DNA of 5,522 bases, from NCBI GenBank assembly GCA_000997105.1, contig LCEJ01000058.1, positions 1 through 5,522 of the forward strand. Direction: 5' to 3'. The DNA is from Candidatus Daviesbacteria bacterium GW2011_GWA2_42_7 (GTDB lineage Bacteria > Patescibacteriota > Microgenomatia > Daviesbacterales > UBA10151). Positions 5,234-5,522 of this stretch are shown here, piece after piece. The notes under the pieces are model-generated. The model worked only from the letters and a program-made list of their open reading frames with translations. It searched no databases and had not been told where the DNA came from. A program made the translations under genes and the position numbers. Each line of letters starts with the position of its first letter. The first letter of the stretch is position 1.

Positions 5234-5522
5234 ATGGATGAACTGATAAACAACTATAAAAGTGCACGGTCTGTTTTTATCCAAGCTGTAGACCATTTTC
5301 CCGTAGAGAAGAGAACAGAAGCCTTATTTGGCAGCTGGAGCCTTAAGGATATTCTTGCTCACATTACAGCTTGGGAAAAAGCCTCTGTACAGAAAGTTAA
5401 TGATATTGTGGTGGGTAAAGAGCCGGTTTGGATAGATAATGTGGAAAAGTTTAATGAACAGACAGCTAAAGAAAAAAGCCCGGTATTGGGTCTGTCCCGG
5501 CTGCCGGCTTTCTTACAGTTCG
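5234..5522 (+). CDS. DinB/DfsB-like four-helix-bundle protein, 3'-partial
   Basis: The frame is open from ATG 5234 to the window edge (96 codons, no stop), so the C-terminus is missing. It begins MDELINNYKSARSVFIQAVD, a first helix, followed by GSWSLKDILAHITAWEKA at about 33-50. That pattern (W-S-x-K-D-[IV]-L-A-H-[IL]-x-x-W-E) is typical of the DinB superfamily, and especially of its ClbS/DfsB and maleylpyruvate isomerase-like branches. His43 in LAHI is the first of the usual metal-ligand histidines; the others would lie beyond the edge. Residues about 71-78 (KFNEQTAK) also fit the group. Members are often small metal-dependent thiol-transfer or protective proteins, but most are uncharacterised and no specific reaction can be given. 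The gene follows the antiporter stop by 18 bases and has its own ribosome binding site, so it is probably part of the same operon. Confidence 0.7.
   Translation, partial: MDELINNYKSARSVFIQAVDHFPVEKRTEALFGSWSLKDILAHITAWEKASVQKVNDIVVGKEPVWIDNVEKFNEQTAKEKSPVLGLSRLPAFLQF

Noticed and set aside
1..5522. CRISPR array, tRNA or rRNA gene, or recoded stop codons
   Set aside because: No regularly spaced repeats and no cloverleaf or rRNA segment were seen. The genes end at ordinary stops, including TGA at the expected end of the receiver, so there is no sign of TGA reassignment.

Overview
The window carries five protein-coding loci and no RNA genes, in moderately A+T-rich DNA with standard stop codons, including TGA. 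The gene set suggests a bacterium of the candidate phyla radiation (Patescibacteria, probably a Microgenomates lineage). That guess rests on the style of the GAF histidine kinase and stand-alone receiver, a lone KilA-N protein, a pseudouridine synthase without an S4 domain, and compact gene packing. It is inferred from family resemblance, not from a marker gene.

Bases 1-1295 hold a sensor histidine kinase that is already open at the left edge. Its helical linker, GAF domain and phosphoacceptor histidine are intact. An internal deletion with a frameshift near 1030 has fused the start of the ATPase domain to its far end, removing the N and G1 ATP-binding boxes. Bases 1296-1384 are an intergenic spacer filled by an imperfect dyad repeat and an extended -10 promoter. 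Bases 1385-1777 encode an intact CheY-like receiver, the likely partner of the broken kinase.

Bases 1782-2606 on the minus strand encode a full-length KilA-N domain protein that converges on the receiver gene. It contains a perfect 30-bp palindrome. Bases 2607-2668 form a compact divergent control region: a -35/-10 promoter for kilA-N, an extended -10 for the gene to the right, and an 8-bp inverted repeat overlapping both.

From 2669 to the right edge, three genes on the plus strand form a probable operon: an RluA/RluD-type pseudouridine synthase, a CPA2 cation:proton antiporter with a C-terminal TrkA-N domain, and the beginning of a DinB/DfsB-like four-helix-bundle protein. RNA modification, ion homeostasis and a possible thiol- or metal-linked enzyme share the transcript without an obvious common pathway.

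The most unusual signal is in the pseudouridine synthase gene. Two adjacent hairpin-forming sequences, and a third sequence related to the intergenic repeat at 1298-1367, lie inside the reading frame without breaking it. They look like small palindromic elements tolerated as extra peptide, comparable in principle to the palindromic elements described in Rickettsia genes.
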